DNA of 64,000 bases from NCBI GenBank assembly GCA_902702965.1, contig CACRXP010000634.1:290371-354370 (forward strand). Direction: 5' to 3'. The notes below the pieces were generated by a model. That model had not been told where the DNA came from. It did not search any database and saw only the letters and a list, made by a program, of their open reading frames with translations. The position numbers were made by a program, and so were the translations under genes. Below are positions 13,290 to 25,487 of the stretch, piece after piece (within the stretch, counting starts at the first letter, position 1; each line of letters starts with the position of its first letter). This DNA comes from Spirometra erinaceieuropaei. Lineage: Eukaryota; Platyhelminthes; Cestoda; Diphyllobothriidea; Diphyllobothriidae.

Positions 13290-14860
13290 GAAAGTACGTG
13301 TAGGCTCGCCAAGTGTTCTTCTGGACTGTTCCATGGGAACTTTTACAACCTTAAAAATGACAGTGTTAACCGCTCGCGAATGAGTGAAAAAATGCATTAT
13401 GCCCTCGGTTTACAGCCGACTGGAAATAGTGATTGTTCGTTAGAACTGTTAACAAAATTCGAAAGTACACAATCCGTTAATAATGAAAGTAAATACTGAT
13501 GAAGTATATTCCACACCTAAAAAAAACTCAATAAATGATTTGCTAACCGCTCTAGGGGTTATTTATTATAGTGGAAGTGGTAAATTCCTGCCGATGACCA
13601 TAGGTAGTGCATCTGACCTGAGTCTAACCTAAGTATCATCACAATCTAAATCATGCGAACAGTAGTATACTGCATACTGATTCATACAGGAAAGGCCTTT
13701 AATTGTCGGTCTTAACTAGCTGGTGCTAAGCGACTAGTATTGCTTCAGGCCGCGAAAACACTTAAAAGACTAAAATTGACAGCAGGTTAGCTGGCCCAAC
13801 TCTACTTATTAACCTAAATCGTTCTTTCCTTCGTCAGTTCCATGGGCAATAGCAGAGTAGGAAATAAGTTATTAATCTACACAAAATCTAATTTTCATTT
13901 TATTCATGTCACGAAAACCTCGTTACATGGAATTTAACTCTTCACGGGGAGAATGGGTTTATTCATGTCCTTTGAAGCACGCCGCCACGAAAAATTCGCC
14001 TGCTTCAGAGTTGTATATCTTACACTATCCACGACTCTCATAAAAACCGAATGTGCAAACGTGCTCCAGCTGCCGTACAACATTTTTAAATGCAAGTTTC
14101 AATGCTTGACGCGTCATCCAGGATCATCATGGTGGGTTCAAAACATTCAAATTGTTGTAGCTATTATCGCAGTAAATGTAGCACTCCTTAATGACTATTT
14201 ATATTGATGCCGGTTGCAGTTTCTAAAAAGCTCATCGTATTCAGCTCTGGTCTCATGTCTTACACAGGGTCCTTTTTGTGCGAGACTAAGCCCCAAGTCC
14301 GTACATGCACGGCACTCAAGTTCGTAACAGCACATATCAAAGGTGTGCGTCCTATGTAAAAATGTAGCAAATCTATTTATACCCAATATGCAAAAGTCAT
14401 TGTTTTTCGTTTATTTTTATTTTTCTGCGAAAAAAGTCTATTTTTTAGATTTGACATAGCGTACATAGTACATTGGATCTGGTTTTTTAGCACGTCCTCA
14501 CGTCTCGTCGAGTTTATCATCATGAATTGGAATCATTACCCCGTACCTATTTGTCTTGCCGCGTTTCTAACAAGATTCAACCACCGCGTAAAGCGTTTAT
14601 TTAACATCCTGGGTGGAAACGCGCAGGAACAAAATAAGTGGAATTAGAAGACACCTTCATTTTAATCTGTATTTACCGGCGTTCAACAGCTGACATTACT
14701 TTAGGGAACGTATATATTTACCCCGGCAAACATGAAAATATATCAAATAAGAGAGAAGGTTGTCTTATCCAAACTTACTCTTTTACCTGAATCGACTTTT
14801 CCCATCAGTCTTACATAAGAAAATAGACTAGGGAGTAATGACCTCTGCAGAAAACCAAAA
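13290..14860. other. No confident gene
   Basis: AT-rich DNA. The open frames at 13953-14207 (plus) and 14195-14386 (minus) show no family resemblance or splice context. Confidence 0.55.
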
Positions 14861-14867
14861 AAAATAT

Positions 14868-14873
14868 TTTATT
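14868..14873 (-). terminator. Poly(A) signal AATAAA of copy C
   Basis: Minus-strand AATAAA about 115 nt downstream of the copy C stop codon. It lies just outside the segmental duplication (which begins at 14900), so the duplicate gene D does not have it. Confidence 0.5.
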
Positions 14874-14988
14874 CACAAAACGAAAACTGTGGCATATAGA
14901 AGTGAACTGTCCATGTGAAGAAAACGTTTGTTCGCCTTCATTGGAAAATTTCCAGTGTTGTAGGCTAGCAGTATTGAAATGCCGATAC

Positions 14989-16461
14989 TTACTGCTGGCA
15001 CTCTATGGACTGGCCACTCAAAATTTCTTGCTGCATAAAGACATTAAAGTTAGTGGCACGCATACGTGGCATTTTTAATAAAAATTTGTTGATGGGTCCA
15101 TATGGCCTCTCCGAAACGTTTATAGTCGCATTGCAGAGCTTCAGAGAGGACAGACGAATCATATTTGGCTGTTGATTATCCACTTTCCAGTAAGTAAAAT
15201 CGACAGTTGCATTCAGAGCTAAACTGTCTAACATAAACTCGGAATATCCGGCACTATAGCGTGGAATTTTCAGCTTTTCGGATTGTATGCTCTGTTGGTG
15301 TTTGAAGTGCGCATGGATTATAAAAAGTAGAAGAAATTGCACGACTAACATACTGCTAACGTGTCGACAATTAAACTTCTATGTTTATCTTACCTGTCTT
15401 GCTACATGAACTTTGGCGCTAGAAATCAGAGCCATGCATGAGTATTGCCAGTATCTGTCTGTCCATTCGTCCCGTAAGAATGTGCAGTCAAAAGATAAGG
15501 GTTCCTTATGGGCTGTAATTGTGATGTAGTAACGCCAATATTGATTTTCTAATATTTTCTCAAAGTGACGGTAATCTGCCTGTCCAACCAAGTGTGCAGC
15601 CACTTCACTGAGACTAAAGCCATAGCTAGAACGCGGGCATCTTGTTTTAGCTGAAAGCATAAACAATCTCGTCATTATTTACGTTCAGTAAGATAACCTT
15701 TAAAATTATTTGTAAGCACATAATTGAAGATGATAGCATGCCAATGTTGTTTGTACAACAAACGTTATCAGTCGATGGTCGTCGTATGGATGCAGTAGTA
15801 GACATCCGAAATGGGGTATGAGGAAAACGAAGAGCTCACCGGATCGAGGGACTTGCATGGGCTCCTTGTCTAAAGCCTAAGGCGTCCGCTGCACACATCA
15901 GCGAATTTTTGAAGTATGTAGTTTAACAATGTTACCTTTTTTCAGAGAAACCACCTGAATTTGGTTATTTTCATACATTTAAATAGCTGCAAAATTAATA
16001 TGCATGACGAGCGATGTTGACAGGAAATCGTAATATGACAAGTGAAATACAGTGATTTTGTAAATATCTACAGCTTTTAGAAAAACTACGCAGTCTGTTT
16101 AACACTATTTTGTTAATATGATGTATCAAACTATTTAACGGAAATGTGACCATCGAATTCGTTTATCATGAAGCTATGTACTGTTGTAATAAAAAGATTT
16201 TCTAAGAAAAGCTGTTTGTACGTTAACAGCTTGCTCATACCGAAGACGTCAGGCTATTTGTAGGAGGTATCTATGCGCTTTCTTAAAAAAAACTAAATAA
16301 AAATGCAATTAAAATTCTCAGGCATTTTTCGTACTGCAATCCATTTCATTTCCTAGAGGCCAGCAGATTTAACAGACGTACGAAAAAGAAAATTTACCTC
16401 TATTAAATAAGCAGCATTCTGCACAGTAAAACAAGACAGGAATTGCCACTAGTAATTTCAT
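14989..16461 (-). CDS. Secreted-family copy C, intact three-exon gene
   Basis: Spliced CDS is complement(14989-15291, 15394-15650, 16398-16461), 207 residues. Exon 1 (64 nt) encodes M-K-L-L-V-A-I-P-V-L-F-Y then C-A-E-C-C and ends at donor GTAAAT. Exon 2 (257 nt, acceptor TGCTTTCAG, donor GTAAGA) carries C-P-R-S-S-Y-G-F, C-T-F-L-R-D and Y-W-Q-Y-S-C. Exon 3 (303 nt, acceptor CACCAACAG) carries D-F-T-Y-W, N-M-I-R-L-S-S-L and ends in E-C-Q-Q. Possible N-glycosylation sites are N-A-T (twice) and N-V-S. There are no internal stops. Its stop is a TAA where duplicate D has CAA and reads eight residues further, as does copy G, so C probably lost a short tail. Expected to be secreted; family function unknown. 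Confidence 0.8.
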
Positions 16462-16489
16462 TCTCGCATAAAGTCAATACCTACTGCTT

Positions 16490-16497
16490 ATTTTATA
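16490..16497 (-). promoter_or_regulatory. TATA box of copy C
   Basis: TATAAAAT on the minus strand, 29 nt upstream of the start codon. Copy H has the same octamer 28 nt upstream of its start. In duplicate D the box is changed to TATACCAT, fitting its pseudogene state. The spacing leaves almost no room for a 5' leader if transcription starts 25-30 nt after the box. Confidence 0.5.
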
Positions 16498-17283
16498 GAC
16501 CACTGGAGATTCAGAAGACAACGGTGTGATTCGTTCAGCTGTTCTCTTATTACAGGTAGATTTGAGCGATCAAACAGGAGATACATATGCGCAATTAAAG
16601 TAACCTATTGATGCCCAGACTACAAGGACGACCGACTGAAGCATAAAAGCCTTGCTTTTTTTAAAAGCGAGGCTGACCTTTTGACCTCTCAATGTTTAGG
16701 TGGTAAGGTCAAATAGGACGACTTAAAGGATGCCGTTTTGAAATGTGCTGGATTTAAATTACCCTGTTACAAGTCATCTGCGTTTCGTTCAAGTAGCAGG
16801 AAACGTGGTACACCGCTATCCGTCTGACTTTATTAACATCCTCATTCTAGACCAGGACAAGACAACACTTTCAGCTTGTTTCTCTGACGTGTATTGAAGT
16901 GATAAGCAAAGGCGCGAACTCTAGAAGCGACTGCTAGCATACATTTTTGAAGTGTAAAGCATGAGCGAAGTACGAAGTAAACAGCAGTTCCTACTGTAAA
17001 ATTGAAACTGGTGCATAGTATTAAATAGAAAACGTTATCATACAAACAATGCCGCGGAAATATTCTAAAAGGGACATACGTCTGTAAGTCTTCAGCAAGT
17101 GCAATTTTTGGCGGCATTTCAATTCCTCTAGTTTTGTACTTTCGTTCAGTCTCTACATGCACTTCAAAAAAGGCAACAATTCGATGGTTGTAAATGCATT
17201 AGTTTTTCTAAGATCGTTTACTATCAGAGATGTCTAGATTGCTGTAAGATGATGGTGATACAGCTTAATTAGGTTCGTATATA

Positions 17284-18274
17284 CAGTGAGTGACCTATCT
17301 CATGAAATGTTGGTTGAAATTCTAAAATGCGTTTTTTATTAGGAAGGATTACTTGCTCGCGGTTGTAATACTGATTATCTTAAGGTATACGCTTATAACA
17401 TTTCGGACTTGGCAGGATGTCGGCTTTTAAATGCACTTCTTCTCAATCTCCTGTGGAAAGCGTTCTCGGTTAAAATGTCTGCTTAAGTAGCATGCATTTT
17501 TCCCATTGATTTTCGATGGTCTTGCAAATTCAAGTAAATTTAATAGAAAACACAAACAAAAGTATGCATTCTTTTTTCAATCAATAGAAAATCACGACCT
17601 CTTTATATTTCATGCTTAAGGAAGGAGTATAATTAGGTGTGAAAAAAGTTTCTAATTATGAAACTTTCTAAGACCGCGACATGTCCATTCACATAGCATC
17701 GTACCTGGCCGTTTACCGCTGCTCATCATGTAATGTACAACATGGTCCGCATCCATTGCAAAATTTTATGGACTCCATATGATATCTCTTGAATGGCATA
17801 GAAAAATATGTGATTTTCTTTTCGCGGAACGAATGCACCTTGTAGAGTGAAATCACTAAGCGCTAATACAACGAATGATCAGGCTCCAAATTATTTGGCA
17901 ATTAGAACACTTTTTAAAATCTAATTCTACTTATTTCTTAAGTATAAAATACAAAGACGACATAGTTATCTATTGACTGATTTAAAGAAAACATATTTTT
18001 GTTTACGGTTTCTATAAAATATATTTGAATTTCCGTGACCATCGAAAATCAATGGGAAAAATGAATGCTACTTAAGTAGACATTTTTACAGAGCACGCGT
18101 TCTACTGGAGATTGAAAAGAAGTGCATTTGAAAGCCGACATCCTGCCGAGTCCGAAATAATATAAGGGTATATCTAAAGATAATCAGTATTACAACCTTG
18201 ACCAAGTAATCCTTTCTAATCAAAAATGCATTTTAGAATTTCAGCCAACATTTCATGAGATCGGTCACTCCCTG
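17284..18274. mobile_element. 991-bp MITE with 237-bp inverted repeats, Tc1/mariner type
   Basis: The ends begin CAGTGAGTGACC and, on the other strand, CAGGGAGTGACC. Terminal inverted repeats run 17284-17520 and 18038-18274. The element is flanked by TA on both sides (17282-17283 and 18275-18276). The duplicate locus near 49490-49505 is the exact empty site: it has a single TA and no element, with flanking bases unchanged. It has no coding capacity. The end sequence, CTCATGAAATG about 20 nt in, is shared with the elements at 22255, 43493, 45984 and 46176, so it is probably mobilised by a transposase like that at 44643. Confidence 0.9.
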
Positions 18275-18777
18275 TATAACTTACACTGTCAATGAGTCTG
18301 ACATGCGCCCTTTACGAAGGCAGGCCGCAGGGGCTGTGGTTGTCTTACTGAATTTATGCAGTATACTTTTTATTCATTTCATAAGTCCGGTGCATTATTT
18401 TATTTCTCCTCTTCAGAAGCAAGGAACACGGATTACTATAATTTCTCTTAAAGTTCTAAGCCTCTGATAGGACGTTTTTGAATTTTCCTGTCTGTTGTTA
18501 GTTGAAGTGTTGATTGAGCGATTCCCTCTGGTTGTTCTCCTACGGCATTTTTAACCAGTGATACCGTCTCTCTTAGTGCTTACCGACGTTAAGTTATTGT
18601 CAGCTACCCTCCCAAAAATACGAAAAAGCAGGAAGCATCCTACAACACGCAGATTATGAAAAACAAAAGATTTATTGCGAATAAGCTGTCAGAAAGGAAA
18701 GTATGCTGCGACGAAATGGAACTTTGATTTTTATGTAGAAAACCTGTTTTATGTGATGTAGAAACTTCAGACTAGGC

Positions 18778-19140
18778 AGCAAGGAACCTCCCTTTGGCTA
18801 AATATACCATCGGTTCTGGTGCGCACGAAAAGCGAACAGTTGGTGACAGACCAGCCGCCGAAAATTCTTGTGAGCATGCGTAACAAGCGCGCGTTAATAC
18901 ATAGTATTTGTCGCCTCTTAAATAGGTTGTTCCACCACAAGTTATGTCATAAACGCCTTTTCCGTCTATAGTGTTCAGTATTCGATTTTGTCATACTTCA
19001 ACGCGTAATATACCATCATCCTCACCAAAGCAATTTTTTTCAGAACCAGGAGCAAAGTGTCACACTGTACAGTTATATCTGCCATCGCACCTACGCGATA
19101 TTTGGAGAGTTGAAGTACGTACAGTGTATCCATAACTTGT
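18778..19140 (-). pseudogene. NTR-like ORF, broken copy
   Basis: Duplicate of the open frame at 49989-50369. Relative to that copy it has a 1-bp deletion (in the stretch encoding T-C-A-Y-Y), a 2-bp gain in a T-run, and a deletion of about 15 bp near the 5' end, so the frame is broken in several places. The flanking DNA is otherwise collinear. Whether the intact version is a real protein-coding exon is uncertain; see the entry for the open copy. Confidence 0.6.
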
Positions 19141-19919
19141 TCAAAGTCAGAACAGTTCCTCTTAGTTCCTAAAAGTGACCAGGAAAGACATATAGTTTTT
19201 CGCCCAACAATGGCCTATGTGGTCGCCTTGATGGGAATAAGTGCTGTTAGTTGAGCTAATAATCTGTCAGAACAAAAAGCCTTGCACTTCTGTTATGTCA
19301 TCATGGTCCTCAATAAAATTGTCAACGTGATGCGTCCTTTCTGCGCATATATTTCTGCATCGTCTGTTTTTCTAGTTAATGCAAAGAGTATTTAAAATAA
19401 TGTAATATTATGTGTTTGATTAAGTGTTGATTACATCACTTTTGATGGGGCGTGGTACGACTATATGAAAGGCTGCTTTTCCAACTATGCATCATCTTAC
19501 ACACTATTGTTATATACTCAGACACTCAAAGCAATATCTGTCGAGTGTGTGTGAAATCGGAATTCACGTTGCTGAATCACGTGTTGCTGATTAAGACGGC
19601 GTACAGATTATCTATGTTTATGACAGTGCACAGATAATACTGATGAATTTGCAGTTTATCGAAACTTCTAGTGACAATGACGCAAGACGGGTACTTTCTG
19701 TAATGACGCTAGCTCTCAAGTTGCGTCTAATTCGACGAGATCTGGCCATACATTCACATTTGACGAGGTGACAGCTGCGTGAGTCATGGTTAACTGGTCC
19801 GCAGTCAATTAACAAGTGCAGTCAACTTTCAATTTCATACTCTGTGCTGTAACTTCGTTTGGGCGGAGTAATTGGCCTCGCGGGGAGCGCAATGGTAAAC
19901 ACTTTTCATAACACCAGGG

Positions 19920-20200
19920 TGAGAGCGTCAGATGGTCGAGCAATCACCACACCAACATCAAACGCACGTGATGAAATTGCAGCAATTAACGACGCAAATG
20001 TCGGCCATCACACCACGTGCAACGATCCCTGATGAAGTTGGGAGCCGTGAACATTCATAGGTATGCGATGGCATGGCTACTGCATCCTATAAATACTGCG
20101 GCCCCTCATGCATGAGCAACTTGTGTCTGCTTTGTCTCTAATGTTGTGTTTGAGCATGAATCCGAAACGTCAGGCTTATAAAGCTCTTGTCCCACCGATC
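19920..20200 (+). repeat. Dispersed PLE-associated repeat with TATAAATA
   Basis: Same sequence family as 23650-23960, 51180-51365, and (inverted) 26950-27316 and 63340-63485. Landmarks in order are GGTCGAGCAATCA, CGCACGTGATGAAATTGCAG, CCTGATGAAG, ATTCATAGGTATGCG, GCATCCTATAAATAC, and ATGAATCCGAAACGTCAGGC. Its repeated position next to PLE coding fragments suggests it is a PLE flank or pseudo-LTR; the TATAAATA could be part of a promoter (inference). Confidence 0.7.
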
Positions 20201-22250
20201 GTGTATCCTTATTCAAGACTGCTTCCTAGGAGTCGCCTTTTTGCTTCCATTAGTCAGTTTGTTGTCGCCATTATTTTGGGGGACTAGTAATCGTCGCCAA
20301 AAAGTGTAGCTATAATCTTTTCTGGGAAAAAAAAGTCGTGTGTGCACACTAACCACCTGCAATTCAGATATATTTAACCCTTTGGAATATACTATTAATC
20401 GCAATTCCCATCTTTGGTCTTCTAATGCTAAGACACAAAATTGGTGAGGAAGAATTGAAATATAATGGCAATCTCAATTCTCATCTCACGTCGTTTAATG
20501 GCAAGATACAAAATTGGTTATAAATTTGTGTCTCAAATCTGCTAATCCAGCAAACTTTTGGGTCAGATGCAAGCTTCTGTCTAGAATTACTATGGGCAAC
20601 GACTTTAGGCACTCCCAACATAATCCTTAAATGTTAACTGAAATTTCAAAAAGTATTGCTTATTTATAGGGCGGTGTTACACAGCCTATGTGCCTTAAAA
20701 TCACAGTAGTGTATCATCGCGCCTGTTTAAAATTTGTGATCGATTTTGAGTTCCGTTGCATAATTAATCTTCAACGAGTCTTATAAAAGACGAGCCTTCA
20801 GCTTAAAGTTTCAGCCAAATGGCTGAAATTAATAGTGTATCCGTTTTTAGGAGATGTGTACTGTGCCTCGTACTTTTTTATATTCTATCTACATTTAAAT
20901 GCAAAGAGAGCCACTGACATGATTTAGTTCCTGCACTCAAAAATCAACTCCAAACTCCAATGGATATGAAACACGTTAGGCGTTTTTGTCCGCCAGAATC
21001 TGTTAAATTGCCAGTCCGATGCGTCCTCGTCGGCAGAATCTATCCGATCCTGAGGACACTGTTTCATTTCACTGATCCAGTAAAGAATAATCCTTGATGG
21101 CTAACGCTCATACTTTTCATAAACATGATTTTTCTACAAATGCATTTTTAGGAACATACACATTTCAAATTAATAATTTTAAACTTATTGTAGTAGTTTT
21201 TGGAGTCCTGCCTTGGATACACGTTCAAAAATTAAGACGTCTCAATTGCTTTTCAAGGTATGAATGTTGAAAACGAAGAAAATACGGTTGATGGTGATTC
21301 ATAATATAAGAGCATCCTATGCAAATTTGTGTCAAAGGACTTTAAAGACTCAGCCAGCAATAGGAAAAACTGAAGAAGGCCAAATGCTTTTGCCCCGTGA
21401 ATAAAAGGCCTATGTTTACATTTGCCTATATTACCTATTCAGTAATCTCTCATCAAACTACCAGGTAATATAATACTAATACCCTTAAAAGCATATAGGC
21501 GTCTAAAAAATTTGCAAATGATAGACACCAATAACGTGTTTGAAAACATTGTTTTGTGAATATGTGATTGCTTTAGTTGATTTGTTGTCAACATTAGGAT
21601 GAGATAGTCGCTTTGCAATCGTAAGAGCCTCTATATGAAGATAATAAACTCCGGATTTTCTGTGGCAAATAAGCCCTCGATGACACAAGACTATAAGTTG
21701 TGCCTTGATAATTGATGCGGGTATTGAAGGGTGAGTTATCTACCAGTCGTATCGACATATGATGTATGTTAAATGGTATTTTTCCACATGGGCTCTTTTT
21801 CGTAACCAAAGAGGCAGGAGGCAAAGTAATATATTTCACTGATGTTTAATTGAGGTTGATCATGAGAGCAGTTGTCTGTACTAGCATCAACTTGAGATAA
21901 TAAACAATGCGTGTATGATATTGTGATAGTAAACAGTTGTCAGGCGAAACAGATTATCTGTATTACTGAGAATAAAATATCAAGTAGGTACTTCGAGTCC
22001 CAATCGATATTATAAGTCTGTTCCAGTGAGATGTTTATCTTTCTAAAGGGACGTTGGACGTATTATTTTTTTAGCTGCTTTTTTCTTATAATTGAAAATT
22101 GGCAGTAAGCTATTGTTTTCCGAGACGCTGATTACTCACAACGATGTCCTGTGCAGATTATGCTCTTCATCTAATGCACAGCTGCAAGATCTCATTTCAA
22201 CAACCGTCTTGATAAAATAATGTTTATGAACTACATATGCCTCCTCCTAA
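20201..22250. other. No confident gene
   Basis: AT-rich DNA with no supported gene, repeat or RNA gene visible. Confidence 0.55.
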
Positions 22251-22254
22251 TACC

Positions 22255-22479
22255 CTTGAGAAATATATGGTTATTCACATGCGGAAAATATACGGCTTTT
22301 GGTTTGGAGACACTGGATGAACGTGTAGGGGCATCCAGAGGTTACTGAATTATTATGGAAATATGTTGCATGATAATTAGTTTTACAAAACTTATTAATC
22401 AGCTTTATCGGAGACAAAAACGCATGTCGGAATTTCGGTCGAGATTTCAAAAGTTCGCCCATCTGCTGTCGGGCACCGC
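22255..22479. mobile_element. Remnant of the CTCATGAAATG-type MITE
   Basis: The right end (about 22430-22479) resembles the reverse complement of the MITE end at 46176: GGAATTTCGGTCGA.ATTTCA and GCCCA.CTGCTG correspond block by block. Around 22262-22290 the sequence TGCGGAAAATATACGGC matches the MITE interior near 46600-46640 inverted. The TA flank and exact end are decayed. Confidence 0.55.
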
Positions 22480-22539
22480 AATTGAACCGTCATGTGGGCT
22501 TCCCTATGAGCACTCAGGTACTCTCTAAAGCTGCATTCG

Positions 22540-24330
22540 AACTAAAGACAGCTACTCTTTAATGCTCTGAGCAATATTGGAAGCAAAATAAAAAGAGGCG
22601 TTCACTGGGAGAAGTGTATTAGAGGTCTGACTTTTCGAGTAGACGTTTCTTCTACCCATCTTCAGAGAGTGAGAAGTCATGCACACATCTTTCCTTATGT
22701 GGCGCGCATTGTTTGAATATTGGCCCGCCAATACCGCCTGTGTGGCTGCATCCGACCCGCATGTCACCGTGACCTGAATCCCGTCCATCGTCTTCGGTTG
22801 CGGCAATAATTGACGGCGCCCGATTTTTCCGCGTTGTGACTGTCCCCCGTCAAGAATGTCAGTAAAACCAGATAGGGGGAGGCAAATTGATGAGGCGGTT
22901 GACAGAAAGCTCGGTAGAGGTTCAGGCTTCTTGAACCTGCCTTGCCGTATGATCATCACCGCGGCCCACATTTTCAACGGCGTCAAATTTGAAGACGTGT
23001 CCCATTTGGGCGGCAAGGGTCCAAAATTCGCACGACCAACTTATGCTCGTGCATGCGCGTTTGTAGCCGTCGACCGGTTTCTCCAACGTATTTGCACATT
23101 CCGCAGCTGCACTGAAGTCGGTAGGCAACAGCCGACATCTGTTAGGGGATCGGGTCTTTTGACCGCATCACTTGTCGGCGGATTGTTGAGTCGGGCCTCT
23201 GGGCAACTCCTATTACCAGCGGCGCGAGGGATCTGGCTACGGCGTCGGAGACCTCTTTCATATATGGAAAGCTCCGCCACGATTTGTGCTGACTGCGTTT
23301 TTCATTCCGTTTCCTTGGTTGCTTTCGGCTCCGTTCAACGAATTTTCGCGGATAGCCGTTGGCTCCGAATAGTTTTTGGAGGAGGTTCATCTCGTCCAGT
23401 TTGGCGACTGGAGTGCTGCAAAAAGTTTCAGCTCGTCGGTCTAGCGTGCGTAAACAGCTTTGTTTGTGTTAAAGTGGGTGGTTTCTGTTGTACCTGATCA
23501 CTGCAGCGTGTTCGTCGCTTTTGTGTAGACTGACGTCGCCGGTTTGCCATCTGGTTGGCGCCAAACAAGAACATCCAAATTTGGAAGTTTGCTCTCCAGT
23601 TCTTTTTCCATCGTCAACGTGTGAACATATGTCCCAAAAACAGGGTCGGTGGATCAGATGGTCGAGCAATCATCACGCCAACATCCAACGCACGTGATGA
23701 AATTGCAGCAATTAACGACGCGAATTTCGGCCATCAAGCAGTCATTCCAACATGTACAACGATCGCGGATGAAGGTAGGATCCGTGAATGTTCATAGGTA
23801 TGCGGTAGCATGGTGACTGCATCCTATAAATACTTCAGCCCCTTGTGCGTGAAGCATTTTTATCTGATGTTGTCTCTGACGATGGATTCGAGCATGAATC
23901 CGAAAAGTCAGGCTAATAATGCTCTTGTCTCCTTGTTCAAGACCACTTCCTGAGACTCGTCTCTTCGCTTCTATTGGGAAGGCGCCGTATGCTGTGCTGA
24001 TCACAGCTAATCAGTTCCTCGATTTTATGCAGTCGGTGTACCTCCGGATATCCACGTCCGTGCAAGCCATCCAAAAGTCCTGCATTGTTCGCAACCTCTG
24101 CTGCGCAAGGCGGCAATATTTGTGGATGGCTGCTTCGTTTTCATCGGTTGGAAGGTCAAAGGTAGGCTCTGTGTAGCCTGTTCTTCTCGACCAGCGGGCT
24201 ACTGACGGCTGCGTCGTTGCGGTTGCATCAGTCCTGGCGCTGGCGTCGCTTGCGTCCGATGGTCAAGTGGGCGGTGTCTCGTAGTCGTCGGTACGGTCGT
24301 TCGGTTGTTAAATGACTAGTTCATTCAGCT
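22540..24330 (-). mobile_element. Penelope-like element fragment: RT end plus GIY-YIG domain
   Basis: Minus-strand reading frames, interrupted by frameshifts and stops, show PLE landmarks. Near 23480-23540 is the end of the reverse transcriptase with V-S-L-H-K-S-D-E-H and R-N-H-P-L. Then comes a linker with S-D-A-V-A-R-S-L-A-P-L and R-R-Q-V-M-R (23170-23390). A GIY-YIG nuclease core follows with A-Y-R-L-Q-C-S-C-G, K-Y-V-G-E-T-G-R and R-M-H-E-H (23030-23150), and a downstream G-H-V-F-K-F motif (about 22985). The dispersed repeat 23650-23960 lies within it. 24000-24330 is probably also PLE-derived. PLEs are eukaryotic retroelements using the GIY-YIG nuclease for insertion. This copy cannot encode a working protein. 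Confidence 0.75.
23650..23960 (+). repeat. Dispersed PLE-associated repeat
   Basis: Second copy of the repeat described at 19920-20200, with the same landmark order including CCTATAAATAC near 23822 and GAATCCGAAAAGTCAGGC near 23900. Here it sits upstream (in PLE sense) of the reverse transcriptase fragment. Confidence 0.7.
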
Positions 24331-25487
24331 TTGGTTGTAAGCATTAGTTATTTTGCTGTTATGTTTCCTGTTTGCTGCTCTTAAGCGATTTGAAATGTGG
24401 TAACAAGCCCTCTGATGCTGACTGATGCATCTTGGCCCGCTGCGTTTATATTTCGGTGGGGTCATGACAGTACCCGCCCATGATCATCCGGGACATCCTC
24501 CAAATTTAAATATCGACGAGCCAGTTTTAACGTATGTCGCTATACAGGAATTCAAAAGACGGTCTCGACGCTGCCGGCCTATTTGCGACAGTTCCGTAAT
24601 TATCTAACGGTGGCATTACTGAGCATAGGGGCTTTAGTGAACAGTCCTCAAGTGCACCTGTTTGACAGTCAATGCGAGTAAAACATGTTATCTATGCCTT
24701 TATAATGAATTACCATAGGGATTTGACTGGTTTCACTTGATTACAATTTAACGCTACAAGCTGGGCTACATATCGACCTTGAATTTATCAAAAAACATTC
24801 CAATTCGTTAGTAGTTATATTGTGTCCGAACCGGGAAATTCGTCTAAACTAGCCAACCTGAACACAAATTAACAATGAAAAGGCTAGACTTCCACTGCCA
24901 AGTAGTCTTGTATGATATAGAAACTGGGCACACACTTTCTTGGGACAAAGCCCGCATTGTCGATTTTGACTATATAAAAAAGTTCGAGAATTTCTAGAGG
25001 CCATTCTCTTTGGTGAATAATGCATTAAACGGCGCATCGTACTGGACCCCAAGTAAACTAATCTCAAAGAAAAATCGAACGGAAAGAACCATCCAAAATG
25101 TGAGTCAGTCGGCACAGAAAAAGCAAGATCGATTTTAGGGCATGTTTCAATTGTAACTGTTTGTCACGCTTAATACACGTTTAAATACGACCTGTGAGCC
25201 AGCATCGAAAATTTATGATATGAAGTTCGTCCAATTTCCCAAAAGACTCATTTTTCTTCGGGTTGTGCTTCTTGGGATGCTCATCTTTCTGTACCTATAC
25301 GCACATATATGCATGTATACCTGTTTATATGTAAGAAAATAGAAGAACTGCGAAACCAAAGTCCGACCAACATCATTTCTTTTGCCAAGATTCTACTCTG
25401 TCCCATTAATTGTCATGCCTTGCCTGGTAAAGCAATCCATCTAAATGGCGTTTTAATAAAACGTTTAACGTCCTTGCACATTTACAG
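24331..25487. other. No confident gene
   Basis: No clear exon 1 for copy G could be found here, although it is expected upstream of exon 2 at 25488. No other gene or repeat is supported. Confidence 0.5.

Larger units (their letters stand above)
14900..20110. repeat. Segmental duplication, copy 1
   Basis: Direct duplicate of 47032-51365. Similarity is continuous through exons, introns and intergenic DNA and starts at AAGTGAACTGTCC in both copies. It ends at CCCCTCATG in both copies, inside a dispersed PLE-associated repeat. Copy 1 contains gene C and a broken NTR-like ORF, and is longer by the 991-bp MITE at 17284-18274, which copy 2 lacks. By eye the two copies are roughly 90 percent or more identical. 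Confidence 0.9.
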
